This document shows positions 16,347-26,016 of a stretch of 30,505 nucleotides of DNA, piece by piece (positions within the stretch are counted from its first letter, which is position 1; the number at the start of each line of letters is the position of its first letter). Origin of the DNA: Mesostigma viride (lineage: Eukaryota > Streptophyta > Mesostigmatophyceae > Mesostigmatales > Mesostigmataceae); contig RPFO01000847.1 in the NCBI GenBank assembly GCA_009746045.1, positions 1 through 30,505 on the forward strand. Reading direction: 5' to 3'. The notes beneath the pieces were generated by a model. That model was not told the DNA's origin, made no database searches, and saw nothing but the letters and a program-made list of their open reading frames with translations. Position numbers and translations under genes: made by a program.

Positions 16347-19300
16347 CCTCGTGTACGCCTCGGGCAAGCGATCCGCCTCCTCGTCCGTCAAGGGCTTTAC
16401 GCCCTTGAGCTCCCTCTCGGACGCCCGGAGCATCGCCAGCGGGTCCGCCCCTCCTCGGACGAACTGCAACAGGAACTTGTCGCGACGGGCGTCGCCCGCG
16501 TTCCATAGCCGCCGCCTCTCTTCGTCCGCCTGCGCCCCCTTGCTCTTCCTGTCTTCGGCCCTCTTGGCCACGAGTGCCTTCCGCGCGTTCTCGTTCTCGT
16601 CCATGGCGCGACGAGCCCTTTCCGCGGCGAGGACACGTCTCTCTGTCCTGTCCCTCACCCGATTTACCGTTACGTACTTGACATTCGGGTCGCCGGGGAC
16701 GGTCACGCCGATCCAGGGGTTGTGCACGGCGCCGAGGGCCGGGGCCGAGACGACCACGGCCTCGACCCAATCGTCGCGGCCCATGAGACGGACCTCGACC
16801 TCGTCGCGGTCATGGTAGTCGGACGCCTGCTTCCGCTTGCACTTGACGATCTTGGCGCCGACGCGGATGTCCGCGTCCTGCGTCCACACTTCGCGGACGT
16901 GCCCGCTCTCCGCGTTTTTCTCCGTTTCGCACGTCCTCCGGACCGGGACGCGGAAGTCCATTCCCTGTCGTCCCGCCTTGCCCGGATACGCGTCCGTGAT
17001 CGGCGCGGCGTTGGTGTAGTCGCGATACGTGAGCGATCGACCGACGCTCGACTCCGTCCGCGGTTCCTCGGACGGGTCTTCGTACTCTCGACCGACGCGC
17101 GACTCCTTCTGCCGTTCCTTGGACGGGTCTTCGTACTTTCCGTCCACGAACTGGGCCATGCACCCTCGACGGACGGGGAGCAGGACATCGGCAGCGCTCC
17201 ACGCGCTCACCTCTTGTATGGTCTCGGCGTCCTCCTTGGCCTTGTCGAGGACCACGGGAACGACGTTCTTCTCCACGCTCCTGTACCCCGAACACAGCAT
17301 GTAGTTCTTGATCGCGTGCGGCCGGATGAGCGCGTGGAAGGCGTTGATGATGACGTACGAGAGGTTGAGTCGCGTGCGGCCGACCCGGGCCGATTCGCGC
17401 CGGATGAAATGTTTCGCGGTGTTGAACGCCAACTCGATGGGGTTGAATTCGGGAGAAAACGGAGGAAGGAACACCAACGCCGGCTTGCGCTCCTTGAAGC
17501 GTTTGAACGTCGGCGGATGCAGGAGCGCGTCGCCGGCTCCCCGCTTCCGTAGCAGCAGGGCGAACTCGCTCATCTCTCCGTCGGGGTAGACCCGATTCTC
17601 CTCCAGATCCTTGTTCTTCTGCCGCTGTTCGTTCGCCGGCTTTGCGTGGACGGAAGCGCCGTCCATGATGATCGTTTTCCTTGCACGAAGCCGTCCGGGA
17701 GCGACTCCAGAAACCACTTGAACACGGTTTTCGTGACCGGGAGCGGCGGCGCGCCGGCGTACTTGTCGGAGAAATGCCGTCGAGCGATGTGGATGGGCAG
17801 GACCTCCGTCCTCGAGACCCCCGACTTGGTACGGAAATGCGTCAACACGTCTTTCGCCAAGACGTGTCCTCGGAAATCGGGATCGATCTTGGGGGGTATC
17901 CGTACACGTACGGATCTTTCATGTCGCGCAGTTTGCCGTCCATCCAGTGCTCCTGTCCTTTGCAATGGTGGACGATGAACCAGATGTGAGTGGCCACGTC
18001 GAGCGGCGTCATGGACGACGACATGCCCTGGATCGTCCAGTGGACGCTGAGAGCTCTGTAGATCGCGCGCGCGAGATTCGTCAGCCGCGCGGTCTTCTGC
18101 GCCCCGTCCGCTATCCGCAGCTTGCGGTTCACGTAGTCCCTGTCGAACATGGCCGAGTTGTCGGCGTCCGAGGAGAAGAAATCGTCCAATTCCTTGTGCT
18201 TGCGATCATTTTCGTCATAAAACACGGCTTTAGGATATCTCGCAAACTCGCGTTCTGGAACACTTGCATCAACTTCTCGACCATCAGCTGCGAACCCGAC
18301 TTCTCGTCCTCGTCGTCGTGGGACTTGTCGGCGTTGCCCGTTTCCGGGTACGTCAGCATCGACGCGCGGGCGGCCTCTTCCGTCTCCTTCAACATGCCAT
18401 TGACCTTGATGTCGTCGTTCCCGCCCCGCAGCAAGGGGGTCACGTTCTTGAACATGACGCCGGGCGGGAAATCCTTCGCGAATTCCGCAAGCGACGTCGG
18501 ATCCGAGATCTCGTCACCGTAGATCCTCTGCTTGACAGGGTAGTTGTGGCGCGGATATAATGCATCATCACGAAATCGTGCGCGGCGAGACGGATCACGA
18601 ACTCGAGTTTGTCCTCCGGCGAGGGCAGCGTCGTGACCGTCGCAAGATAGTCCGCGATCGTCGAACGTTCCTCGCCCGTCGCGCGTTCCAGCCCGGCAGA
18701 AAGGACCAGAACGTGTCCCTCATCGCGCCGCTGCTCACGGCGTCCGGGAGCATGACCGCGTCTTGTCCCGACTTCTTCCACAGCTGCTCGACCTCGGGAG
18801 GAACCCCACCTGTCCGGCCACCTGGTTCACCCTCGTCGGGAAAACGTCGGCGTATCTCCCCTCCACGATGACCTGACGAAAGTCCTGCCGCAACGGGAGG
18901 GGGTGTACGGAGGCGGAGGAGGCTCCTGCGCCTTCTTCGACTCCTTCCGCCTCACGAGACGGGCCTTCACTTTGAACAGGCTGATGTCGTGGAACGGCAC
19001 AGGGTCGAAGAGGCGGATGTAGCCCCCCACCAACATCATGATGCCTTCCCACCACACCTGTCCTCGCAAGACGTCCGCGACCTCGCGTTCTTGCGCGGTG
19101 TTGCAGGGGTTTTGGTTGGTGATGCGGCCCGGCAGCGGCGGCAGGATGCGCAAGAAGAAGGCCACGCGCGGGGGTGCGGAGGTTTCTCCTCGGACGGCCA
19201 TCTCATGGCCGCCAGCACCGTCGTCTTCGAGAACCTCTGTTCGATCCTGCGCAGAGGCGCGTGTTTCCCGGGCATGGTCCACCCCTTGGTGGGCGCCAGG

Positions 19301-20342
19301 TTCATGACCACGTGGAACTCGTCGATGAACACGCAATCTTCCGCGTAGAGAGTCGCCTGGATCTCGCGAAATACCTTCTTCTCCTCCTTGACGGACTTGA
19401 GGTCCTTCTCCTGATGGTCGTACGCGATGGTCTTGTACGATAGCTTGTGTTCCTTGCGAGCTCTTTCCACGTCCGCTTCGGTCAAAGTGATTTTGTTTTC
19501 ATTCACAAACTTTTGTACTTCCAACAGCTTTTTACGCACGGAATCTTTCATAAAAGGAAATACGATGATCCTATCGTTTGCGCGGTCGGGTCTCCGCACG
19601 ATGGCACGGGAAGATCGCGGGGGCACGACGAGCGCGCCGGATGTGGCGGCGACGGGCACGATCGCCCGGTTGTCGGCTTCCGCCTCCGCGGCCGCCGCGG
19701 CCTCCGCGGCCGCCCTGCGCGTCCGGGTCGCCGCCGCCTCGTGCGTCGCGTAGTCCAAAGGGTACACGGGCTCTATCGTGTCGGGGTCGTAGTAACTCTG
19801 CAATCGCAGCGGCGGTTCGGCACGCGGAAGAACCTCTCTGCCCTTCGAAGCGACCTTTTCCACCGCAATCACGAGGTCGGCGGCCGTGTATTGAGGCAGG
19901 TGATTGGTCTGGAGATCCGCGAGATGTTTCGACAGCCGCGTCCACAGCTCGCGGGGGTCCGCCGGCTCGCGTCCGGCGATCCGGGGACGGAAGCGCGTCT
20001 CGAGCCAATCGTGAGGCCGGACCTCCCACGCACGGTCGGCGTTCTTCGTCTTCCAGGTCAGGGGGTTCAGGAGGGACTTTTTGAGATGATCGGGGTTGGA
20101 GTAATCGACCCCGTTCTCCCGGTCCTGTTTCCACCACTGGTAGTACTTGTACGCGGTCTTCCGATCGACCGCGAACATTCCGCGACCTCGGACAGGGGCC
20201 GTTTCGGGTCGCTGGTCTTGGCGGAGTGCACGGCGATCGCGATCCTCTCTCGGAACGCCAGACTGTGCGCCTTCCCCTGCTTGAGTTTCGTCGGGACGAG
20301 ACTCGGCGGGGCCGGCGTCTCCCGACGCGGCACGAGCGCCAT
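16332..20342 (-). CDS. Giant IS630/Tc1-like DDE transposase-related protein
   Basis: About 1,339 residues over nine one-base losses. Residues about 25-80 form a helix-turn-helix (LAFRERIAIAVHSAKTSDPK, then DRKTAYKYYQWWKQDREN). The first catalytic Asp is in VFIDEFHVVMNLAPTKGW (codon 19321-19323), followed by TTVLAAM; the second is in TIIMDGASVH (17661-17663); the Glu is in LPPFSPEFNPIE (17433-17435). This is the IS630/Tc1/mariner order. The first and second Asp are about 553 residues apart, against roughly 85-110 usually, so a large unknown domain is inserted. D2-E is about 76 residues against about 34. The C-terminal 300 residues carry an EYEDPSEE duplication, a Tudor-like stretch (DEVEVRLMGRDDWVEAVV) and coiled coil. 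Approximate breaks: 20185, 19185, 18890, 18815, 18680, 18525, 18230, 17895, 17685. No terminal inverted repeats were identified. Confidence 0.6.
17040..17145 (-). repeat. Tandem duplication within the DDE gene
   Basis: Two copies of a unit of about 50 bp encode YEDPSKERQKESRVGR and EYEDPSEEPRTESSVGR in succession. The DNA copies read TCGACCGACGC, CGACTCC, GGACGGGTCTTCGTACT in both. It is a local duplication in a charged linker. Confidence 0.7.
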
Positions 20343-20366
20343 CCCTCTACCCTTCTACTTCGAAAA

Positions 20367-20777
20367 TCAATATCTCCTCCGCTGCGTGAGGTCGGGATGG
20401 GCGACGGCGAGAAACCGCGTCATGTCCGACTCGTTGGGCGCCTCGACGAGCGATTGGTACGTGTCGCGCGCGACGGCGCTCGGGACCGTCCCCTCGACGG
20501 TCCGGAAGTCCCTGCCCACGGTGTAGTTGGCGTGCGGATTGCCGTCGTCCGCCGTCTTCTTCGCGAACCTGGCGTCGAAACAGAAGAACATGTGCGAGAG
20601 GACGATGATAATCAGGCCCAGCACCACGGCGCGCACCGACCACGTGACGGCGCCGCCGATCAGCATCACGTACAACCCGAACCGCTTGGCCGCGTCGCAC
20701 CGGTCCGAAACGCTCGCGCCGGGCACGAACGGCCAAAAGTACATGGGGTCGTCGAACAAACGTTCGAATACCTGCAT
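20367..20777 (-). CDS. Two-TM membrane protein, DUF5762-like
   Basis: 136 residues in one frame. Near the N-terminus FDDPMYFWPFVPGASVSDRC precedes two adjacent membrane helices (about residues 33-67: FGLYVMLIGGAVTW, then VVLGLIIIVLSHMFF) and a soluble tail with NESDMTRFL. The arrangement 'aromatic/Pro N-terminus with DP and F, then two helices, then a short cytosolic tail' is like the NCLDV DUF5762-type membrane proteins, but the match is by layout only. TATAG lies 1 bp before the ATG. It lies 24 bp beyond the start of the DDE gene and 22 bp from the end of the next gene. Confidence 0.65.
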   Translation of the reverse strand: MQVFERLFDDPMYFWPFVPGASVSDRCDAAKRFGLYVMLIGGAVTWSVRAVVLGLIIIVLSHMFFCFDARFAKKTADDGNPHANYTVGRDFRTVEGTVPSAVARDTYQSLVEAPNESDMTRFLAVAHPDLTQRRRY

Positions 20778-20799
20778 CCTATATGTAGTTAGCTCGAAG

Positions 20800-21299
20800 T
20801 TAATTTTCTGTCAACAGCTTGTCGGACGACGTGATCTCTTTGACGCCGGAGATCACGTCCTCCAAGAGCTGGGACGCGGACCCTTCGCCGCTCTCGATCT
20901 TCTCGGCCAGCGTCATCGCCAGGGACTCCGCCTGTCGCAGCACCTCGGGGGGATGTTCCGCACGCCCATGCCCAGCATGGTCAGAGTGGAGAGGTACTCC
21001 CAGATGGCTTCCTTGGTGGCCTCCGGCGCCTCCGCCCAGTGCTTTTGGATGTGGATGTCCTTCACGTACGGGATGGTGGCGACGGCGTCGGCGAAGAACG
21101 CGGGGTCCTTGTTCACGATCGAGAGGACGTGCGGCGTCATGGCGTCCATGAACGTGTCCAGAGGCAGCCTGGCGTTGCCCTTGCAGGCCAGGGAGAAGGC
21201 CGTGCGCACGCCGACGATCGACTTCTCGTCGGGGAAGGCGAGCTCGAGCTCGCCCAGGAACATCGAGAGCATGTTGTTGAAGGCCTGGACCGCGGACAT
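20800..21299 (-). CDS. Helical hypothetical protein
   Basis: About 166 residues. It begins MSAVQAFNNMLSMFLGELEL and has a helical profile throughout (DAMTPHVLSIVNKDPAFFAD, TKEAIWEYLSTLTMLGMGVR). A C6 run near 20950 probably lacks a base; beyond it the frame continues EVLRQAESLAMTLAEKIESG to LLTEN at 20800. TATAG is 5 bp before the ATG. It is divergent from the gene at 21381, with an 81-bp shared promoter region. No family is recognised. Confidence 0.7.
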
Positions 21300-21380
21300 G
21301 GTTTCTATACACGTTACTACCGCAAATAATTCCTCGCGTTCAAAACGAACGCGCGAATTTCAGCCGCTCCTACGAGAAAC
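21300..21380. promoter_or_regulatory. Bidirectional promoter region with a 7-bp hairpin
   Basis: The gap between two divergent genes. A perfect inverted repeat, CGCGTTC (21335-21341) and GAACGCG (21347-21353) with a 5-base loop, sits near its centre. TATAG is next to the minus-strand start. The palindrome could be an operator or a DNA structure; no protein is identified. Confidence 0.45.
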
Positions 21381-22010
21381 ATGGAAGTCAAGGTGCGCAT
21401 CGACAACAAGGTCCACACGTGGAAGTTCCCGAACTCGATGATCCAGAGCGTGGTGAGCAACCTGGGCGAGGACGCGGAGTCGTGTCGCCGGATCATCAAG
21501 AACATCGTGGTGCGCCTCGCCAGCATCCTCGAGTCGAAGCAGCTGCAGGGGACCGTCACGGACGTGGAGGTGATCTGTCTCATGCACATCCGCACGCAGG
21601 AGGGGCTTCCGGAACCCATCAAGAAAGCCGTCACCGAGGTGCTGGACGGGTGGAAGGTGGCGGAGGAGAGCATTTCCCCCGAAGCCCGCCGCGGGCTGCG
21701 GATCGCGGAACGCATGATCCCGATCCTGCTGTCGTGTCAGAACCGCGAGGAGTTCGACAAGTACTTCACGCAGGTCATCTACCCGAACGTGGAGGAGAAA
21801 CACGTGCAGGCGATCATCCGGTTCTTCAACGTGCTCGGGGACTGGTCGGCCAAGGACGAGCCGCCCGTGAAGGAGGACAGCCACTACATCGAGAAGTACG
21901 TCCTGCGGATCTTCAACAACCACGTCGTGCCGTTCATGGCGGTCAAGAAGAAGGAAGTCATCGCCAAGCGTTTCCACACGGCGGCGGAAACGATGGCGGA
22001 ATACATCTGA
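21381..22010 (+). CDS. Hypothetical helical protein, 209 residues
   Basis: A clean frame of 209 residues starting MEVKVRIDNKVHTWKFPNSM. After a short beta-like N-terminus it is almost all helical (ESCRRIIKNIVVRLASILES, GLRIAERMIPILLSCQNREE, YVLRIFNNHVVPFMAVKKKE). No catalytic or metal-binding motif was found. It is one of the few longer genes here with no frame break. It is divergent from the helical gene at 20800, and their similar helical make-up could mean a shared complex, which is inference only. Confidence 0.8.
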   Translation: MEVKVRIDNKVHTWKFPNSMIQSVVSNLGEDAESCRRIIKNIVVRLASILESKQLQGTVTDVEVICLMHIRTQEGLPEPIKKAVTEVLDGWKVAEESISPEARRGLRIAERMIPILLSCQNREEFDKYFTQVIYPNVEEKHVQAIIRFFNVLGDWSAKDEPPVKEDSHYIEKYVLRIFNNHVVPFMAVKKKEVIAKRFHTAAETMAEYI

Positions 22011-22060
22011 ACGAGTTCGTTCGCGGGGAGCGGTTAATTTCCCTCGAGTAGAGGGTAAAG

Positions 22061-22549
22061 ATGAGCGGAGCGCCCTTGGACCAAGCCTACACGTTCATGC
22101 CGTCGGGGGAGTCGATGTCGTCCTCGATGGCCCCGCAACCGTCTCATTCTCATTCGGAGGCGACCCCTGCGTTCCAGGTCTCCGACAGCACGGGACGCGA
22201 GCCCATCCACATCCCGGGGCCGCTGTCCATCCCGCCGCCGCACCAACAGCAACCGCACGCGCAACACCCGTCCATGATGCTGCCCCCGCAGCGAGCGAGA
22301 CCCCCGCCCCCGGTCCAAGAGATGCACGCGGCGGCGGCGGCGGCGGACAACCGCGCGAGACAGCAGCTGGCGCTCGAGAGCCGCATGCGGCAGATCGCGG
22401 CGGAGGAGTCGAGAGGCAACGTGATCATGTACATGGTGGTCGGGGCGGGGCTGGCGTTCGTGCTCGGGTACCTGTACAACCAACGGTCGCGACTTACGGC
22501 GCCGGCGGCCTCCCCGGTCGTAGCGGGCCGTATAATATCTCAATCGTAA
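22061..22549 (+). CDS. Pro/Gln/His-rich protein with C-terminal TM anchor
   Basis: 162 residues. The first 80 are low-complexity (SSSMAPQPSHSHSEA, PPPHQQQPHAQHPSMMLPPQ), then an Ala-rich helix (EMHAAAAAADNRARQQLALE), then one membrane segment at about residues 124-144 (NVIMYMVVGAGLAFVLGYLY) and a short basic tail. It is a tail-anchored or type-III membrane protein; in an NCLDV it would fit the virion inner membrane, though that is inferred. It precedes the fibre gene by 12 bp on the same strand. Confidence 0.75.
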   Translation: MSGAPLDQAYTFMPSGESMSSSMAPQPSHSHSEATPAFQVSDSTGREPIHIPGPLSIPPPHQQQPHAQHPSMMLPPQRARPPPPVQEMHAAAAAADNRARQQLALESRMRQIAAEESRGNVIMYMVVGAGLAFVLGYLYNQRSRLTAPAASPVVAGRIISQS

Positions 22550-22561
22550 AGATATACACAA

Positions 22562-23112
22562 ATGACGCGGACATCTTCTCTCGGCTCGAGCCGGATTAAG
22601 CAAGTCATCGTCGACGAGATCCAATCGGACACGCTTTCGACATCCGCACTCAGCATCTCATCTTTCGGAAAAATCGATCTCGTTCCGAACATGATTAACG
22701 GGAACACTGCGGACGCAAAAACACCTCCCACAACGGGAACGGCCACGAACAACGTGGTCATTCACGGGCATTTGCACGTCATGGGACAGGTCAGCGCGGA
22801 TAACGTGAGCGGCAACTCGTCGGGCATCGACAACATCACCTTGGACGCGGGAGGGGGAGTCGTCGTGACTCCCGACAACGAGACCGCTCGCAACCTAATC
22901 GTCCAATCCGCCTCTCTCGAGACGACGGGTGTGACGCCTACGACCTACGTCCGCGGGAACCATCAGTACTCCACGAGCGCGATCACCCTCATGGGGCGAG
23001 GGGGGAACATGTGGCTCACGGGGGACACGACGGTCCCGAACAGCAGCGTCGCCGTCGAGCAGGTGAAGTTTGAGGACTCGAAACTGTCGACCACAAATCC
23101 GACTTTGGTGTT
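22562..23112 (+). CDS. 5' part of a second fibre gene, cut by a retrotransposon
   Basis: The first 183 codons and two bases of a fibre/adhesin-like gene. It starts MTRTSSLGSSRIKQVIVDEI, then beta-rich Gly/Thr/Asn segments (NNVVIHGHLHVMGQVSADNV, GGGVVVTPDNETARN). TATAC lies 4 bp before the ATG. The retrotransposon enters at 23113. After the element and one copy of its 5-bp target duplication are discounted, the reading frame is exactly conserved at 28108. As it stands, the frame runs into the LTR and stops at 23149, so only a truncated product could be made. Confidence 0.8.
23108..23112 (+). repeat. Target-site duplication GTGTT (left)
   Basis: GTGTT immediately precedes the 5' LTR, and the same five bases follow the 3' LTR at 28103-28107. 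A 5-bp duplication is standard for LTR retrotransposon integrase. Confidence 0.95.
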
Positions 23113-23476
23113 TGTCAAGGACATGGTCCTTGTATTTGTACCCACCTGACCTGGCTAGATAGATAGAGGCTCTTGTACAGGAGCCACTGTTTTTTATCCC
23201 GTTGGATTTGGCCTACAAATGAGAAAGTTGTGGCCAGTTTTAGTAATCAGGGAGTAGTACCTATGCCAAGTGGATCCTTATAGGCAGCTGACAAACCTGT
23301 CTATGTCAGCTGACCTATGACATGTCAGATGAGAATCTATGACAGGACAGTTGACTGATTGACATGTACACTGTGCATGTCAGATGTGGCGCTGATATGT
23401 TCACGCCAGATTTACTTCATCATCATCAGATCACACACAGAGAGATCTTTTATTAAATAGTTAGATTACTGTGCAG

Positions 23477-23540
23477 CAGTTACAAGTTAAGACTGTACAT
23501 CAGTTACAAGATAAGGCTGTACAGCAGTTACAAGATAAGA
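23477..23540 (+). repeat. Triple about 24-bp repeat in the LTR
   Basis: CAGTTACAAG(T/A)TAAG(A/G)CTGTACA-type units start at 23477, 23501 and 23524, and again in the 3' LTR. Such spaced repeats in LTRs often act as enhancers; here that is inference. Confidence 0.75.
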
Positions 23541-23687
23541 TTTATTCTTGTCTAGATCTGATTGGTAGCCTGTACACTGACCTAACCTGATTGGTGGCCT
23601 GAGTATTACATGAGAATATTCCTGGGCACATTCCTAGCCAGCCAATCAGGTCATTCCAGTTTTCTGCCTGTGTTTTTTCCTCGAGTT

Positions 23688-23693
23688 AATAAA
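23688..23693 (+). promoter_or_regulatory. Polyadenylation signal-like AATAAA in the LTR
   Basis: AATAAA lies 164 bp before the LTR end, a plausible R/U5-proximal signal. It is mirrored at 27933-27938 in the 3' LTR. Confidence 0.5.
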
Positions 23694-23857
23694 ACAACTG
23701 AGGAGCCTTGCCAAAGGTACTCCTCACTATCATTCTGCCTCAAACTGAGTCTCTGTCTCTTTGCTTCCATCCTCCATAGCCTGTACCTGCAAGGACAGGC
23801 ACATTTGGGTTCCAATCACAAGCATTGTAGAAGGCAAACCCATTAGTTCTTTCAACA

Positions 23858-23870
23858 TGGTATCGGAGGT
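23858..23870 (+). other. Primer-binding site (initiator tRNA-Met type)
   Basis: TGGTATCGGAGGT begins directly after the LTR's CA end. It matches the TGGTATC(A/G)GAG pattern complementary to the 3' end of initiator tRNA-Met used by most plant-type copia elements, with a few differences. Confidence 0.85.
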
Positions 23871-23948
23871 TTGATGCCTACCCTGCATTTGAGGAGCAGA
23901 GACATTCATCTGACTACCCCAGAGACAACACCCAGACCCAGATCAACC

Positions 23949-26016
23949 ATGGAGGATCAAGACACCCAAACTGCTACCAGACAGCCTGACTACACCTCTC
24001 TTGTTTCAACAGTTGCCAAGAGCTGCAAGAAATTTGTTGGTGCAGCTGGTGATGATTACAGCAAGTGGGAGGAGTGGAAGAATTTGTTTTTGGCTGTTGT
24101 CAGTCTTTTCAGTTTGGATGCTGTCCTGCTGGGTACTGAGGAGAATGACAGGGCTGATAAGGCCCTGTGGGCAGCTTTGCTCACCTGTCTAACAGGTGAA
24201 GCTGCACGCCTAATGGCCACTGTGGCCAACAAAACTGGTAGCCAAGCATGGCAGTGTCTCATGGAGAACTATGAGCAAACCAGGCTAACCAAGAGTCACA
24301 GGTTTGAGCTGAGGAGCAAGCTGCACCGCCTACAGAAGCTTCCTAACGAGACCATGCAACAGCTTGTGAGGAGGGCGGAGCTTCTACGTGCTGACTACCA
24401 GGCTGCAGGGGGAGTCATCCAGGACCGTGATTTTGCTGCCATTCTACTGGGAGCACTGACAGACGAGTACCGCCCTGCGCTGGTGTCTGTACGGTTCAAC
24501 GAGGAGGACCCACTACCTGTGGTGAAGAGGGCACTCATGGAGGCGGAGGATCTGCTCAAGGGGGGACGTGCTGTGGTGAAAAAGGAGAGTGCTGGCACTG
24601 GCCAGGCCTACCACACCAACAGCAAGGGGAACGGGGGACCAAGAAATGCAGTCACTGTGGCCTGTCAAATCACAAGGACAAAGACTGCTGGAAGGAGCAT
24701 CCTGAGAAGGCCCCACGCTGGTACCCCAACCAGCACAGGGGGGGCAAGGGCGGCAACCGAGGGAACCAGAACAAGGGACGCAACGCACCTGCTGGATCCG
24801 CTGCCAACGCAACTCAGGAGGCGGCTGAACTGCCGCCTGGCTTCTGCATGGTCACCATCGCCGAGGAGTCGCCGTCGACGCCGCTGGAGGCTGCTGCTCT
24901 CACGCAGTATACGGGCGACAAACTCAACTGGGTGCTGGACTCGGCTGCGAGCAGCCACATGTCCCCGTGCCGTTCTGACTTCGTGTCACTTATCCCCCAC
25001 AACAGGCAGATCGTCGGATCAGGCGGCGACCTGCAAGCTGCTGGAGTTGGCACAGTTTCTGTGCATTTGCCGGGGAGCGAGCTCCGACTGGATGGAGCCC
25101 TTCTGGTCCCGAGCTGCCCGTTCGGGTGCTCTCTGTTGGAGCGCTCGTGAAGGCTGGCCACAAGCTGGATTTCAACCAGGAAATCGCTGTGGTGGACAAC
25201 AAGGCGCACAAGATGGAGCAGAGGGACAACGTCTACGTGTTACCTGCTCTCAACAAGAAGGCGGCGCTGGCGGCCACGACCGTGCGGCCGTTGGGGTCGC
25301 TGTGGAGCGCTGGCCTGCCAGTGGCGGCCATGTCCAAGACGCTGGGCTTTCTGCCTGGCTTTTCGCGGCCTTTGGGACTGCAGGCTTCTTCCCGAGGCGC
25401 TTTGCTGCGCCCGGTGTCGTCGCCACTGTCGTGTGGCGGCAAGGGCGGTTTTTCCGCTGACAAACCTGCAATTGTGCAGGATTTTGGCGTGGTGGGGACG
25501 GCAAGGAATGGGATCGGCTTAGTACCGGTCGTTGGGGCACACGGGGAGGACGGTTCCTGGAGTTCTGCGTCGGGCAGTACTACTTATAGCCCTCTCGTGC
25601 CAGATCAGGTGGACTCTGCTCCACCAGTTTCCCTGACCCCTCCAGCGGCGAGCTCACCTGGCTTGCCGTTGTCCATGGATGTCAACCTACGTGGCGTGCT
25701 GGGAGAGCTTCCCCAGCCTGGCATCGTTTGGCCTACTAGTGCCAACACGCAGACGTCACCAAGCCTGCTGCGTGACGGTTTCGCTCCCTGGCCAGAATCA
25801 AGTGGGGGTTTGGCGTGGCGCGTCTCGGGCGCCAGCATTTTGGATTTTGCTGCGGGGGGAATTCCTGGTGAGGGGAGGCCACCAGATGCACCAAGTCCAA
25901 GCCCAGTCCTGGAGCCAAGTCCTGGAGCTGGAGTCGTCGGCTGCCACGTGTCCCTGTCAATTTGGGACTGTGCTGAGCCAACAAGTTGCCGGCACAAGTG
26001 CTGCCTTGAGCACTAA
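23949..26016 (+). CDS. Copia Gag-protease polyprotein (no RT/integrase)
   Basis: About 689 residues with two one-base corrections. The start is ATG 23949 in a good context (ACCATGG). Gag: WEEWKNLFLAVVSLF, then KALWAALLTCLTGEAARLMA and a YEQTRLTKSHRFELRSKLH helix, typical of copia Gag (UBN2-like). The frame must shift near 24637 to read the zinc knuckle CSHCGLSNHKDKDC (C-X2-C-X4-H-X4-C). The protease site is LDSAASSHMSP at about 24940 (Ala where Gly is usual). A second shift in a GGG run near 25127 leads to GHKLDFNQEIAVVDN and NVYVLPAL, a GAG-pre-integrase-like piece. The last about 240 residues are Ser/Pro/Gly-rich with no recognisable pol domain. Confidence 0.8.

Larger units (their letters stand above)
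23113..23857 (+). repeat. 5' LTR (745 bp)
   Basis: It begins TGTCAAGGACATGG and ends TTTCAACA. It contains a terminal palindrome (CAAGGAC, 3-base loop, GTCCTTG), a near-palindrome around 23168-23185, three spaced CAGTTACAAG repeats from 23477, and a polyadenylation-type AATAAA at 23688-23693. The copy at 27358 shows no difference that I could see. Confidence 0.95.

Noticed and set aside
16332-20342. A classical mobile IS630/Tc1 element with terminal inverted repeats and TA duplication
   Set aside because: I could find no matching terminal repeats near 16.1-16.4 kb or 20.3-20.4 kb, and neighbouring viral genes abut both ends within about 25 bp or overlap.
24560-24660. Programmed -1 ribosomal frameshift between Gag and protease
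   Set aside because: No canonical slippery heptamer was found in the right phase (the A run is only five long), copia elements normally use one frame, and the same type of break occurs all over the viral genes.
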